Position numbers and translations under genes: made by a program. Source: GCA-2683135 sp964507445 (GTDB lineage: Bacteria > Planctomycetota > GCA-002687715). From it: a stretch of 64,000 nt of DNA. Of this stretch, positions 37,244 through 45,741 are shown piece after piece. Every line of letters begins with the position of its first letter. Position 1 is the first letter of the stretch. The DNA lies in contig CAZDQF010000009.1 of the NCBI GenBank assembly GCA_964507445.1, positions 124,001-188,000 of the forward strand. Direction: 5' to 3'. The notes under the pieces are model-generated. The model did not search any database, was not told the DNA's origin, and saw only the letters and a program-made list of their open reading frames with translations.

Positions 37244-37892
37244 GCCGGTGCTGATGGCCCGGTCCCTGGGCAAGACCTACCAAGGACGGCGAGGAGCGGT
37301 CCGCGCCCTGGGTCCGGTGGACCTGGAATTCGAGGGCGGCACCTTCACCTGCGTGCATGGCCCCAGCGGCAGCGGCAAGACCACGCTCCTGCTGAGCCTC
37401 GGTGGAATGCTGCACCCCAGCAGCGGGCTGGTTGATCTGAAGGGAACGGACCTGTACGCCGCGGATGGAAAGCAGCGGTCGGCGCTGCGCGCGCGGCACG
37501 TGGGGTTCGTCTTCCAGCTGTTCCATCTGGTCCCGTACCTGGACATCGTGGAGAACGTCATGCTCGGGGCCGTGGACGGTGACCGCGCGGCGGCCGCGGC
37601 GGTGCTCGCGGATCTGGGGCTGTCCGGACGGGAGTCCCATCGCCCCTCCGAGCTCTCCGCAGGGGAGCGGCAGCGGGTGGCCCTGGGTCGAGCGCTGGCG
37701 GGGCGGCCCTCCATCATCCTGGCGGACGAGCCCACCGGGAACCTGGACCCGGAGAACGGATCCGAGGTCTTGCGTCACCTGGGGACGTTCCGTGACAACG
37801 GCGGCACCGTGGTCATGGTCTCCCACGGCGCCGACGCGGACGCCCTGGCGGACCGGGTCGTGCACCTGCGGGACGGCCAGGTCTCCGGCTAG
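37236..37892 (+). CDS. ABC transporter ATP-binding protein (LolD/MacB type)
   Basis: 218 residues, the size of LolD-like ATPases. Walker A is GPSGSGKTTLL near 42-52, the signature is LSAGERQRVALGRAL (LSAGE rather than LSGGQ, as in several LolD/MacB relatives), Walker B is IILADEPTGNLD, and the H-loop is MVSHGADADALADR. It energises the FtsX-like permease encoded just before. GTG start overlaps the previous stop. Confidence 0.92.
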   Translation: MTEPVLMARSLGKTYQGRRGAVRALGPVDLEFEGGTFTCVHGPSGSGKTTLLLSLGGMLHPSSGLVDLKGTDLYAADGKQRSALRARHVGFVFQLFHLVPYLDIVENVMLGAVDGDRAAAAAVLADLGLSGRESHRPSELSAGERQRVALGRALAGRPSIILADEPTGNLDPENGSEVLRHLGTFRDNGGTVVMVSHGADADALADRVVHLRDGQVSG

Positions 37893-37949
37893 GCACCGCG
37901 GCCGTGGGCGCCTGCCGCCCAAGAGCAGGTTTGATACGCTCCCGGCCCC

Positions 37950-39473
37950 ATGAACACCCCATCGGAGCTTCGCCGTGGAGCCGCCTCGCCGGCGACGCTC
38001 GCCCTCATCTCCGTGTGCGTCCTGGTGGCCGGATTCGTGCTGCTGGGGTTGCGCCCCGGACGTGAGAGCAGCGGCCCCGAAGCCGACTCCCTGACCGTGT
38101 ACTGCGCCGCCGGCCTGCGCCCGGCCATGGAGAAGGTGCGTGCTCGGTACGAGGAAGAGTTCGGGGTCCGGGTGAACGTCAACTACGGCGGGTCCGGCAG
38201 CTTGCTGAGCACCCTGAGGGGGGCCACGGAGGGAGACCTGTACGTGGCCGCGGACGTCGCGTACGTGGACCGTGCCCGGGAGCTGGACCTGGTGGACGAG
38301 GCGTTCCCGCTGGCGATCCAGCGGCCGGTGGTGGCGGTGGCGAAGGGCAACCCCAAGGGAATCCGCGGGTTCCCCGACCTGCTCCGGCAGGACGTGCGGG
38401 TGGGGTCTGCGAACCCGGAGGCGGCGGCCGTGGGCAAGTGCCTCCGCAACGAGCTGAGCCGTGTCGGCAAGTGGGAGGCGCTGGAGGAGCGCCTGGCCAC
38501 CATGAAGCCCACGGTCAATGAGGTGGCCAACGACGTCAAGCTCGGGGCCGTGGACGCCGGGGTCACCTGGGACGCGACCCTGGTGGCCTACCCGGAGCTC
38601 GAGGCCGTGGACCTGCCCGAGTTGAGCGGGGCCCGTCGCCAATTGGCCGCTGCGGTGCTCAGGACCACCGCCACGCCCACCTCCGCGTTGCGCTTCGCCC
38701 GTTACCTGACGGCCCGTGACCGGGGCCTGGCAGAGCTCAAGGCCTGCGGGTTCGAGGTGGTGCACGGAGACATCTGGGCGGAGGTGCCCCGGCTGATCTT
38801 GTTCAGCGGCGCCATGCTGCGCCCGGGCATCGCCGAGTCCATCGCCGCCTTCGAGCGGCGAGAGGGCTGCGAGGTGGCCACCCAGTACAACGGCTGCGGC
38901 ATCCTCGTCTCCCTCATGAAGGCGGGGACCTGGCCCGACGCCTACGTCTCCTGTGATCGGTCGTTCATGGACGCGGTGGAGGACGGCTTCCAGCAGCCGC
39001 GGGATCTCACCGAGAACGACATGGTGATCCTGGTCGCCAAGGGGAACCCACGACAGGTGCGGGGGTTGGCGGACCTGGGTCGCGAGGAGCTGAGGATCGG
39101 CCTGGCCGACCCGGACAAGAGCGCCCTCGGGGAGCTGGCGCGGCGGATGATCGTCCGCGCCGGGCTGTGGTCGGCGGTGGACGCGGGCGCCGACGTGTAC
39201 TCACCCACCGGGGACATCCTGGTCAACCAGGTTCTCACCGGTTCCCTGGACGCGGCGGTGGTCTATCGCAGCAACGTCCTGGCCCATGACGGCAATCGTG
39301 ACCGGCTGGAGGCGGTGGAGGTGGGCGTGGACGACGCGGTGGCGTTCCAGAGCTACGCCATCGGTCGTGAGACGGATCACCCCAGGCTGCTCGGTCGACT
39401 CTTCGAACGTGTCCGAGGGTCGACCGCTCGCGCCCGGTTCGAGTCCGTCGGGTTCCGGTGGATCGGGGAATGA
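37950..39473 (+). CDS. Tandem ModA-like molybdate/tungstate-type binding protein (two domains, membrane-anchored)
   Basis: 507 residues. A membrane anchor (LALISVCVLVAGFVLLGL) is followed by two consecutive ModA-like domains. Domain 1 is about 48-275: LTVYCAAGLRPAMEKV, NYGGSGSLLSTLRGA, VNEVANDVKLGAVDAGVTWD. Domain 2 is about 280-500: ILFSGAMLRPGIAESIAAFE, YNGCGILVSLMKAG, LVNQVLTGSLDAAVVYRSN. The duplicate is unusual, since ModA proteins are normally single-domain and freely soluble. Both keep the start, hinge and ligand-loop pattern. Specificity for molybdate or tungstate is inferred from the ModB-, ModC-, MoaD- and MoeB-like genes that follow with overlapping ends. Domain 2 has a Cys in the first ligand loop (NGCG), unlike typical ModA. 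Confidence 0.85.
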   Translation: MNTPSELRRGAASPATLALISVCVLVAGFVLLGLRPGRESSGPEADSLTVYCAAGLRPAMEKVRARYEEEFGVRVNVNYGGSGSLLSTLRGATEGDLYVAADVAYVDRARELDLVDEAFPLAIQRPVVAVAKGNPKGIRGFPDLLRQDVRVGSANPEAAAVGKCLRNELSRVGKWEALEERLATMKPTVNEVANDVKLGAVDAGVTWDATLVAYPELEAVDLPELSGARRQLAAAVLRTTATPTSALRFARYLTARDRGLAELKACGFEVVHGDIWAEVPRLILFSGAMLRPGIAESIAAFERREGCEVATQYNGCGILVSLMKAGTWPDAYVSCDRSFMDAVEDGFQQPRDLTENDMVILVAKGNPRQVRGLADLGREELRIGLADPDKSALGELARRMIVRAGLWSAVDAGADVYSPTGDILVNQVLTGSLDAAVVYRSNVLAHDGNRDRLEAVEVGVDDAVAFQSYAIGRETDHPRLLGRLFERVRGSTARARFESVGFRWIGE

Positions 39474-40285
39474 GCGACGTTCCCAAGCCCCGTCGGGTCG
39501 GCTCCGACGCGCCGTTCTTCGCGGGGATGATCGGTCTGGGGGCGGTGTACGTGACGTTGGTGGCGGCCATGTTGATCGCCGACGCCGCGTTCACCTCCTG
39601 GGACGACATCACCGACGCCCTGGGCCAGCGAGAGATCCAGGCGTCCCTGTGGCTGAGCCTGATCTCCTGCACCATCACCACCGTGTTGAGCCTGTGGGTG
39701 GCGGTGCCCATCGGCTACCTGATGTCGCGCTACGAATTCCGCGGCAAGGCCCTGTTCAACGCGCTGCTGGACATCCCCATCGTGCTGCCGCCCCTGGTGA
39801 TCGGCATCAGCCTGCTGATCCTGTTTCAGACCGCTCCCGGTCAGTTCATCCAGGATCAATTGGGACAGGTGACCTACCGGGTCTCGGCGGTGATCATCGC
39901 TCAGTTCGCGGTGGCGTGCGCCTTCGCCGTGCGCACCATGGTGGCGACCTTCGATCGCATCGATCCGCGTCGCGAGCAGGTGGCCCTGACCCTGGGGTGC
40001 ACCCGATCCCAGGCGTTCTTCTCGGTGGTGCTGCCGGAGGCCCGCCCCGGCGTGGTGACCGCTGCGACCATCGCCTGGGCCCGGGCCCTGGGCGAGTTCG
40101 GACCCATCCTGGTGTTCGCCGGTTCGTTCCGCATGCGGACGGAGGTCCTGCCCACCACCGTGTTCCTGGAGTTGAGCGTCGGCAACATCGAGGCGGCCAC
40201 CGCCGTGTCCCTCATGATGGTCACCTTCGCCGTGATCATCCTGGTGGTGGCGAGGCGCTTCGGCGCCGGGAGGGCGGTCCTGTGA
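39470..40285 (+). CDS. Molybdate/tungstate ABC transporter permease (ModB-like)
   Basis: 271 residues with a six-helix binding-protein-dependent permease pattern. The EAA-type motif is visible as TLGCTRSQAFFSVVLPEARP near 178-197. Residues in LALGQ-type linkers are normal. The start ATG overlaps the previous stop (ATGA). A GTG 12 bases earlier was not used. Pairs with the ModC-like ATPase that overlaps its 3' end (TGTGA). Confidence 0.88.
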   Translation: MSDVPKPRRVGSDAPFFAGMIGLGAVYVTLVAAMLIADAAFTSWDDITDALGQREIQASLWLSLISCTITTVLSLWVAVPIGYLMSRYEFRGKALFNALLDIPIVLPPLVIGISLLILFQTAPGQFIQDQLGQVTYRVSAVIIAQFAVACAFAVRTMVATFDRIDPRREQVALTLGCTRSQAFFSVVLPEARPGVVTAATIAWARALGEFGPILVFAGSFRMRTEVLPTTVFLELSVGNIEAATAVSLMMVTFAVIILVVARRFGAGRAVL

Positions 40286-40956
40286 TCCGGCTCGAAGGGC
40301 TGTCGATCCGACAGGGGGACTTCGCCGTGGACGGCGTCACCTTCGAGGTCCCGGAGGGCGCGTGCCACGTGCTGATGGGGCGCTCCGGTGCGGGCAAGAC
40401 CACGCTCCTGGAGGCCATCTGCGGATTGCGGCCGGTGCGGAGCGGCAGGATCCTGGTGAACGGTGTGGACGTGACGGCGCTCAAGCCGGCGGAGCGGGGG
40501 ATCGGCTACGTCCCCCAGGACGGGGCCCTGTTCCAGACCATGACCGTGGCGGAGAACCTCGGCTTCGCGTTGCGGGTGCGGGGCGAGCCGCGGGCGGCGG
40601 TGGAGGCGCGCACGGCGGAGCTGGCGGGCCTGCTGGGCCTGGAGGGGTTGCTGGATCGCGGCACCGCGTTGCTCTCAGGGGGTGAGATCCAGCGAGTAGC
40701 CCTGGGGAGAGCCCTTGCTTACCATCCGGGGGTGCTCTGCCTCGACGAGCCCTTCGCGGCGCTGGACGATGAGACGCGGGCCGAGATGCACGCGCTCATG
40801 GGCCAGGTGAGGCAGGCCACCGGCTGTACGGTGTTACTGGTTACCCATAGCTCCCCGGACGCGCGGTCCCTGGGAGATCAAATCCTGAGGGTCGAGAACG
40901 GCCGGGTCTTCTCTGCTGATGAACGTCCACCTGATCTGGTTCGGTCAGCTTCGTGA
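40282..40956 (+). CDS. Molybdate-type ABC transporter ATP-binding protein (ModC-like)
   Basis: 224 residues with Walker A GRSGAGKTTLLEA near 34-46, signature LLSGGEIQRVALGRALA, Walker B VLCLDEPFAALDD, and H-loop LLVTHSSPDARSL. It lacks the C-terminal MOP regulatory domain of E. coli ModC and so is a short form. GTG start overlaps the permease stop; the next gene (MoaD-like) starts 38 bases before its own stop, so the two are translationally linked. Confidence 0.88.
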   Translation: MIRLEGLSIRQGDFAVDGVTFEVPEGACHVLMGRSGAGKTTLLEAICGLRPVRSGRILVNGVDVTALKPAERGIGYVPQDGALFQTMTVAENLGFALRVRGEPRAAVEARTAELAGLLGLEGLLDRGTALLSGGEIQRVALGRALAYHPGVLCLDEPFAALDDETRAEMHALMGQVRQATGCTVLLVTHSSPDARSLGDQILRVENGRVFSADERPPDLVRSAS

Positions 40957-41194
40957 CGCCGCGGGGGCGGCGCAGGAGACCGTCACCGCGGAACCCGGTG
41001 CCACGGTGGCGGGCGTGTTGTCCGCCGCCGCCAGCTCCCGGGAGGGGTCGTTGAGCGACCTGCTCTTCCTCGGTGACGCGGTGGCGCCCACCATCCTGGT
41101 CTCCATGAATGACGTGCAGGTGACGGACCCCGCCGCCACCGAGGTGCAGGACGGGGCCACCCTCGTGGTCATGGCTCCGATGTCCGGAGGTTGA
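40919..41194 (+). CDS. MoaD/ThiS family sulfur carrier protein
   Basis: 91 residues, ubiquitin-like, ending in the essential diglycine (APMSGG) that is adenylated and thiocarboxylated. MoaD is the small subunit of molybdopterin synthase; ThiS acts in thiamine synthesis. The neighbours, a molybdate-like ABC system and a MoeB/ThiF enzyme, favour the molybdopterin role, but the sequence alone does not decide. Overlaps the ModC-like gene by 38 bases. Confidence 0.88.
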   Translation: MNVHLIWFGQLRDAAGAAQETVTAEPGATVAGVLSAAASSREGSLSDLLFLGDAVAPTILVSMNDVQVTDPAATEVQDGATLVVMAPMSGG

Positions 41195-41952
41195 TGGTGA
41201 GCGGCGCGCGCCGGGCACTCAACGACGACGACCGGGCGACCTACCAGTGGCAGATGTGGGTGCCCGGGTTCGGGGAAGAGGGCCAGGAGAAGCTCAAGGG
41301 GGCGAGCGTCCTGGTCTCCCGGGTGGGAGGGCTCGGCTCCGTGGTGGCCTACGAGTTGGCGGCTGCCGGAGTGGGGCGGCTGATCCTGGCCCACGCGGGG
41401 GACATCAAGCCCAGCGACCTCAACCGTCAGCTGCTCATGACCCACGAAGCCCTCGGGACCTCACGGGTGGCCTGCGCCGGCCGCAGGCTCAAGGAGCTGA
41501 ACCCGCGGTTGGACGTGGTGCAGGTGGCGGAGAACGTCTCCGAGGAGAACGCGGCGGGGCTGGTGTCGCAGGCGGATCTGGTGGTGGATTGCGCGCCTCT
41601 GTTCGAAGAGCGGTTCGCCATGAACCGGGCGGCGGTGGCTCAGGGCAAACCCCTGGTGGATTGCGCCATGTACGAGCTGCAGGCCCAGGTGACCACCGTG
41701 TTGCCGGGGGAGACGCCGTGCCTCGCCTGTCTCTATCCCCAGCAGCCACCGGCCTGGAAGCGCGAGTTTCCGGTGTTCGGTGCGGTCTCCGGGACCGTGG
41801 CCTGTCTGGGCGCCATGGAGGCGATCAAGCTCCTGTCCGGGCTCGGCGAGTCCCTGGCCGGCCGTCTCCTGACCATGGACCTGGGGACCATGGAGATGCG
41901 CACCATGACCATCGCCCGCCGTAGCGATTGCCCCGTCTGCGGCGCCGTTTGA
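41194..41952 (+). CDS. MoeB/ThiF family adenylyltransferase
   Basis: 252 residues of the E1-like family. Nucleotide-binding segment VSRVGGLGSVVAYELAAAGV near 40-59, the Arg of LNRQLL near 85, DLVVDCAPLFEERF, and two C-terminal/peripheral Cys pairs, PCLACLYP and DCPVCGAV, as in zinc-binding MoeB proteins. It would adenylate the diglycine end of the carrier encoded just before. ATG overlaps the carrier's stop by one base (TGATG). GGAGG lies six bases before the GTG at 41197, so that start is also plausible. Confidence 0.9.
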   Translation: MVSGARRALNDDDRATYQWQMWVPGFGEEGQEKLKGASVLVSRVGGLGSVVAYELAAAGVGRLILAHAGDIKPSDLNRQLLMTHEALGTSRVACAGRRLKELNPRLDVVQVAENVSEENAAGLVSQADLVVDCAPLFEERFAMNRAAVAQGKPLVDCAMYELQAQVTTVLPGETPCLACLYPQQPPAWKREFPVFGAVSGTVACLGAMEAIKLLSGLGESLAGRLLTMDLGTMEMRTMTIARRSDCPVCGAV

Positions 41953-42024
41953 GCCCAGGACGGGGTCGTCGCCAGGGCATGACCGGACGCTCCGGTCCGG
42001 TCCCGGTGTAGGATCAGGACGATC

Positions 42025-44358
42025 ATGTCCCTCCGCGTCCCCCGCCAGGTGCTCCTCCCGTGCCTCCTGCTCGTCTCCCTCGGGCAGGTCCCCACAACCG
42101 CCCAGACCCGTGACGAGGTGGACGCCGCCATCGCCAAGGGGGTGGGGTGGCTGCTCTCCGCGCAGACCACGGACGGGTCCTTTCGCGGCTCGCAGTTCGA
42201 GCACTACCGGGGCTTCACGGCGTTCTGCGCCTACACCCTGCTCAAGTGCGGGGTCCCACCGGATCATCCCGCCATCGAGGCGGCCTTCAGCTGGCTCGAA
42301 CGGCAGGACCTGCATCGCACCTACGACCTGGGCTGCGCCCTCATGGCCTACGAGGCCCTGGGCGACTCCCGCCCCATGGCCATCGTCAAGGAGTACGCGA
42401 AGAAGCTGGTGCGCTCCGCGGGCAACGGCCAGCGTCGCAACGGCGGTCGTTGGGGATACCCCGGCAATCACGCGGGAGGGGACATGGGTTGGACCGATCT
42501 CTCCAACACCCAGTTCGCCGTGCTCGGTCTACGCGCCGCCCACAAGTGCGGCGTGAAGGTGGGGAGCCGTTCCCTGTGGACGCGGATCGCCGACGACCTG
42601 CTGACGGACCAGGACGCCTACGGTGGGTTCCCGTACCGCCCCGGCGGCAAGCACTCCGCCTCCATGACCTGCGCCGGCATCACCGCCCTGGTGTTGTGCC
42701 GGGACATGCTGGAGGACATGGGTGGTTCCGATGGCGCGCGGGGTCGTCTCCGGGTCGGCATCAAACGCGGCTTCATGTGGCTGGAGAAGCACTGGGCGGT
42801 GGATCGGGCCATCGACTTCGGCCACAACGGCAACGCCAACCCCGCCTGGCACTACTACTACCTCTACGGCCTGGAGCGGGTCTGTGCGTTCACCGACGAG
42901 GCCAGGGTGGGCAGCCACGACTGGCACGCGGAGGGGACCAAGGTGCTGGTGGCGGCGCAGAAGCCGCCAGGTGTCTGGAAGGACAGCGACACGGAGACCT
43001 GCTTCGCCCTGTTGTTCCTCCGGCGGGGATCCCGGACCTCGGGGCTGGGGCCTCGGGCCGTGGCCGCCCAGAAGGCCGCCAAGGAGGCGCCGTTCTCCGT
43101 CGGGATGAGCGCGCAGCGGCCCTTCATCGCGTGGGTCCGCGCCCTCGGCGTGGTGCGCGGGCTCCTCGAGCAGGGTGACCGGGTCAACGGGCTGCGGTGG
43201 TTCGTGGACGGAGAGGCCGTCCATACGGTCGAGGACCCGCGGCCCAAGGACCTGTTGGAGGCGCCGTGCCACCTCCAACACGCGTTCACCAGGAACGGCA
43301 GCTTCTCCATCCACGCTGAGCTGGACATCCAACCCATCGACGCCCGCGCCAAGGCCAAGGTCTACAAGTCCAACATCCTCCAGTTCACGATCGACGACGT
43401 GGAGGAGCCCTGGCACCGGGAGAATCGGCGGGACGGCCCGCGGCAGCTGCTGCACGTGGACGCGGTCACGGCCCAGGCCTCCTCCGAGGCATGGGGCTGG
43501 TCTCGTGCGGTGTACGCCGCCGACCAGCGCCACGCTTCCTCCTGGTGGTGCAAGAACGACGACGTCCGGCCCTGGATCCGACTGCGGCTGCGTCGGACCG
43601 TTCGGGCCAGCGTGCTGAAGCTGACCCAAGGGCATCCCTACACCATCGGTACCCAGGGGCGGGCCCGGGCCAAGGACATCCAGGTGCGGATCAACAACGG
43701 CAAGCCCATCCGCGTGCGCCTGGACGATGCACCGTCGCGCAAGCAGATCGTCCGCTTCTCCAAGACCTCCGTGCGCTCGATCCGGATCGATGTGCTGAGC
43801 ACCTACCGCGGGCATCGCGCCAACGAGGAGTCGGTGGTGGGTTTCAAGGAGATCGAGCTGTTCGCCGATCCGCACCCGGAGGACCTGACGGATGTCTCCG
43901 CGCGGACCGAGGAGCTGATCCCCATCGCCCGCAACGGCGGCGTCCAGTGGCGTTATACGGTCTCGCAGCCACCGGCGGAGTGGAACCAGGCCACGTACCG
44001 CGACCTGGGCTGGAAGAAGGGGGAGTCCGGGTTCGGCAGCGCGGGCAGCGCTCAGACTCCCATGCGCACCCCTTGGAACACCAAGGAGATCTGGACCCGG
44101 CGGGAGTTCCGCATCGTCCCCGGTGACTCCAGGGAGTTCCGCATCGAGATCTGCCACGACGACGACGCGGAGGTCTACATCAACGGCGTGTTGGCGGTCA
44201 CGGCAGCGGGATGGTCCAACGGCGACTACTGCACCTTCCCCCTGTCCAAGGAGGCCCGGGCGGCCCTCGTGAACGGACGGAACGTGATCGCCGTCCATTG
44301 CCGCAACAACACCGGTCCCTGTTACCTCGACGTGGGGCTGCTGAGCGTCGGCCGTTGA
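42025..44358 (+). CDS. Secreted prenyltransferase/squalene-oxidase-repeat protein with discoidin- and jelly-roll-like C-terminal domains
   Basis: 777 residues. Signal peptide LPCLLLVSLGQVPTTAQ. Residues about 35-345 are the alpha/alpha-barrel repeats of the terpenoid cyclase/prenyltransferase-like fold (LLSAQTTDGSF; WGYPGNHAGGDMGWTDLSNT; QDAYGGFPYRPGG). The middle, about 460-620, has F5/8 type C (discoidin)-like features (WCKNDDVRPWIRLRLRR; KEIELFAD), and the C-terminal 150 residues are a carbohydrate-binding-type jelly roll (ICHDDDAEVYINGVLAV; GRNVIAVHCRNNTGP). Such planctomycete proteins are usually extracellular with unknown ligand. True cyclase activity should not be assumed. Confidence 0.85.
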   Translation: MSLRVPRQVLLPCLLLVSLGQVPTTAQTRDEVDAAIAKGVGWLLSAQTTDGSFRGSQFEHYRGFTAFCAYTLLKCGVPPDHPAIEAAFSWLERQDLHRTYDLGCALMAYEALGDSRPMAIVKEYAKKLVRSAGNGQRRNGGRWGYPGNHAGGDMGWTDLSNTQFAVLGLRAAHKCGVKVGSRSLWTRIADDLLTDQDAYGGFPYRPGGKHSASMTCAGITALVLCRDMLEDMGGSDGARGRLRVGIKRGFMWLEKHWAVDRAIDFGHNGNANPAWHYYYLYGLERVCAFTDEARVGSHDWHAEGTKVLVAAQKPPGVWKDSDTETCFALLFLRRGSRTSGLGPRAVAAQKAAKEAPFSVGMSAQRPFIAWVRALGVVRGLLEQGDRVNGLRWFVDGEAVHTVEDPRPKDLLEAPCHLQHAFTRNGSFSIHAELDIQPIDARAKAKVYKSNILQFTIDDVEEPWHRENRRDGPRQLLHVDAVTAQASSEAWGWSRAVYAADQRHASSWWCKNDDVRPWIRLRLRRTVRASVLKLTQGHPYTIGTQGRARAKDIQVRINNGKPIRVRLDDAPSRKQIVRFSKTSVRSIRIDVLSTYRGHRANEESVVGFKEIELFADPHPEDLTDVSARTEELIPIARNGGVQWRYTVSQPPAEWNQATYRDLGWKKGESGFGSAGSAQTPMRTPWNTKEIWTRREFRIVPGDSREFRIEICHDDDAEVYINGVLAVTAAGWSNGDYCTFPLSKEARAALVNGRNVIAVHCRNNTGPCYLDVGLLSVGR

Positions 44359-44364
44359 GTCGGG

Positions 44365-45741
44365 TCAGATGAACAGCAGCACGTAGGCCAGCGCGAGGCC
44401 GATGTGCACGAGGGCGAAGGGGAGCGCCGCCTTCACGAAGCCGCCGAAGCTCATGGGCAGGGAGTGCTTGTGCATGACGGTGACGGCGACCAGGGTGGAG
44501 GCGGAGCCGATGGGCGTGAGGTTGCCGCCCAGGTTGGCGCCGAAGATCACGGACCACCACAGCCCTGAGGACACCTGGTCCGGGGGCATGGAGCCGAGGA
44601 TCTTGGCCAGCATGGCCGCCAGCGGGATGTTGTCCGTCACCGAGGAGAACCCCGCGGCGGAGACGAGCAGGGCCCCCTGGCCCAGGGCCTCCCCGTCTCC
44701 GATGATCACCTTCAGCCCGTCACCGATGAGGTCCAGGACCCGGGCGTGCTCCATGACGTTGATGGTGACGAACAGCGCCGCGAAGAACGCCAGGAGATCC
44801 CAGTCGATGGCCTGGTAGAAGCGGTCCGCCACGTGCTTGAAGCGAAGCAGCATGACGCCGGCGAACAGCAGCGCCACGTAACCCATCCCCAGCTCGCTGA
44901 TCACCGGCAGGCTTGAGGCGCCGGCGATGACCAGGATGAACAAGCCCGTCATGACGGCGCCGAACCAGAAGAACCCCCGGCTCTCGATCCCGTCGTTCTC
45001 GTCGAATCCCGACACGAGCTCTGCCGCCGCCGCTCGTTCTTCCTCAGACGCCAGCTTCGTGATCTTGAACATCCGGGCGCCCAGGACGATGGTCACGGCG
45101 GTGGCCACCACCACGAACGGGGCGGACTTCACCAGGAAGCTCACGAACGAGATCCCGGCGGCGGTCCCCACGATGATGTTCGGGACGGAGGAGATCAGCG
45201 TGAGCAACCCGCCGATGTTGGTGAGCAGCCCCTCGATGAGGAGGAAGGCAAGGAGCTTCTCCCTGCGCCCGAGCTTCTCCAGGCTCACGGCGGTCAGAGA
45301 GCCCACGATGATCATGGCGGTGACGTTGTTGAGGACCGCGGAGAAGACCACGGTCATGATCCCGTAGAACCACAGCAGCTTCATGGGGTCCCCGCCGGAG
45401 ACCCGGGTGAGGCGGATGGCGATCCAGGTGAACAGGCCTGACTTGGACACGATGTCCACGAACAGGCTGGCCCCGAGGATGATGGAGATGACGTTCCAGT
45501 CCACGGAGGGGATGAACGCCGGCAGCGAGATCTCATGGCCGCCCCAGACGACGGTCTTGTCTGGGAGCAACCCGAGGGCGGCGCCGAGGAACAGGCACGG
45601 GAGAGCGAAGGCCACGGAGATGACCGACTTCTTGGCGTGGATCTTCTCTTCCAGAGCCAGGCACGCGATGAGCCCCACCAGGATGGCGGTGAAGAGCATG
45701 GTCACGCCGGTGGAGACGTCTTGTTCGAGGAGCATGGGCAT
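44365..45741 (-). CDS. NhaD/ArsB-type transporter (SLC13 superfamily)
   Basis: 458 residues with 11-12 membrane helices. Family features: IISIILGASLFVDIVSKSG near 85-103, VLNNVTAMIIVGSLTAVSLE near 132-151, and FSSVTDNIPLAAMLAKILG with ANLGGNLTPIGSAS in the C-terminal repeat. Such proteins are Na+/H+ antiporters (NhaD) or anion/arsenite pumps; the substrate cannot be decided. GTG three bases upstream is an alternative start. It overlaps the Usp gene stop by one base. The 3' end touches the convergent prenyltransferase-repeat gene (six-base gap). Confidence 0.88.
   Translation of the reverse strand: MPMLLEQDVSTGVTMLFTAILVGLIACLALEEKIHAKKSVISVAFALPCLFLGAALGLLPDKTVVWGGHEISLPAFIPSVDWNVISIILGASLFVDIVSKSGLFTWIAIRLTRVSGGDPMKLLWFYGIMTVVFSAVLNNVTAMIIVGSLTAVSLEKLGRREKLLAFLLIEGLLTNIGGLLTLISSVPNIIVGTAAGISFVSFLVKSAPFVVVATAVTIVLGARMFKITKLASEEERAAAAELVSGFDENDGIESRGFFWFGAVMTGLFILVIAGASSLPVISELGMGYVALLFAGVMLLRFKHVADRFYQAIDWDLLAFFAALFVTINVMEHARVLDLIGDGLKVIIGDGEALGQGALLVSAAGFSSVTDNIPLAAMLAKILGSMPPDQVSSGLWWSVIFGANLGGNLTPIGSASTLVAVTVMHKHSLPMSFGGFVKAALPFALVHIGLALAYVLLFI

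Noticed and set aside
42025..44358. Squalene or terpene cyclase enzyme
   Set aside because: The barrel repeats resemble the fold, but there is no DXDD-type motif and the protein is secreted with sugar-binding-type domains.
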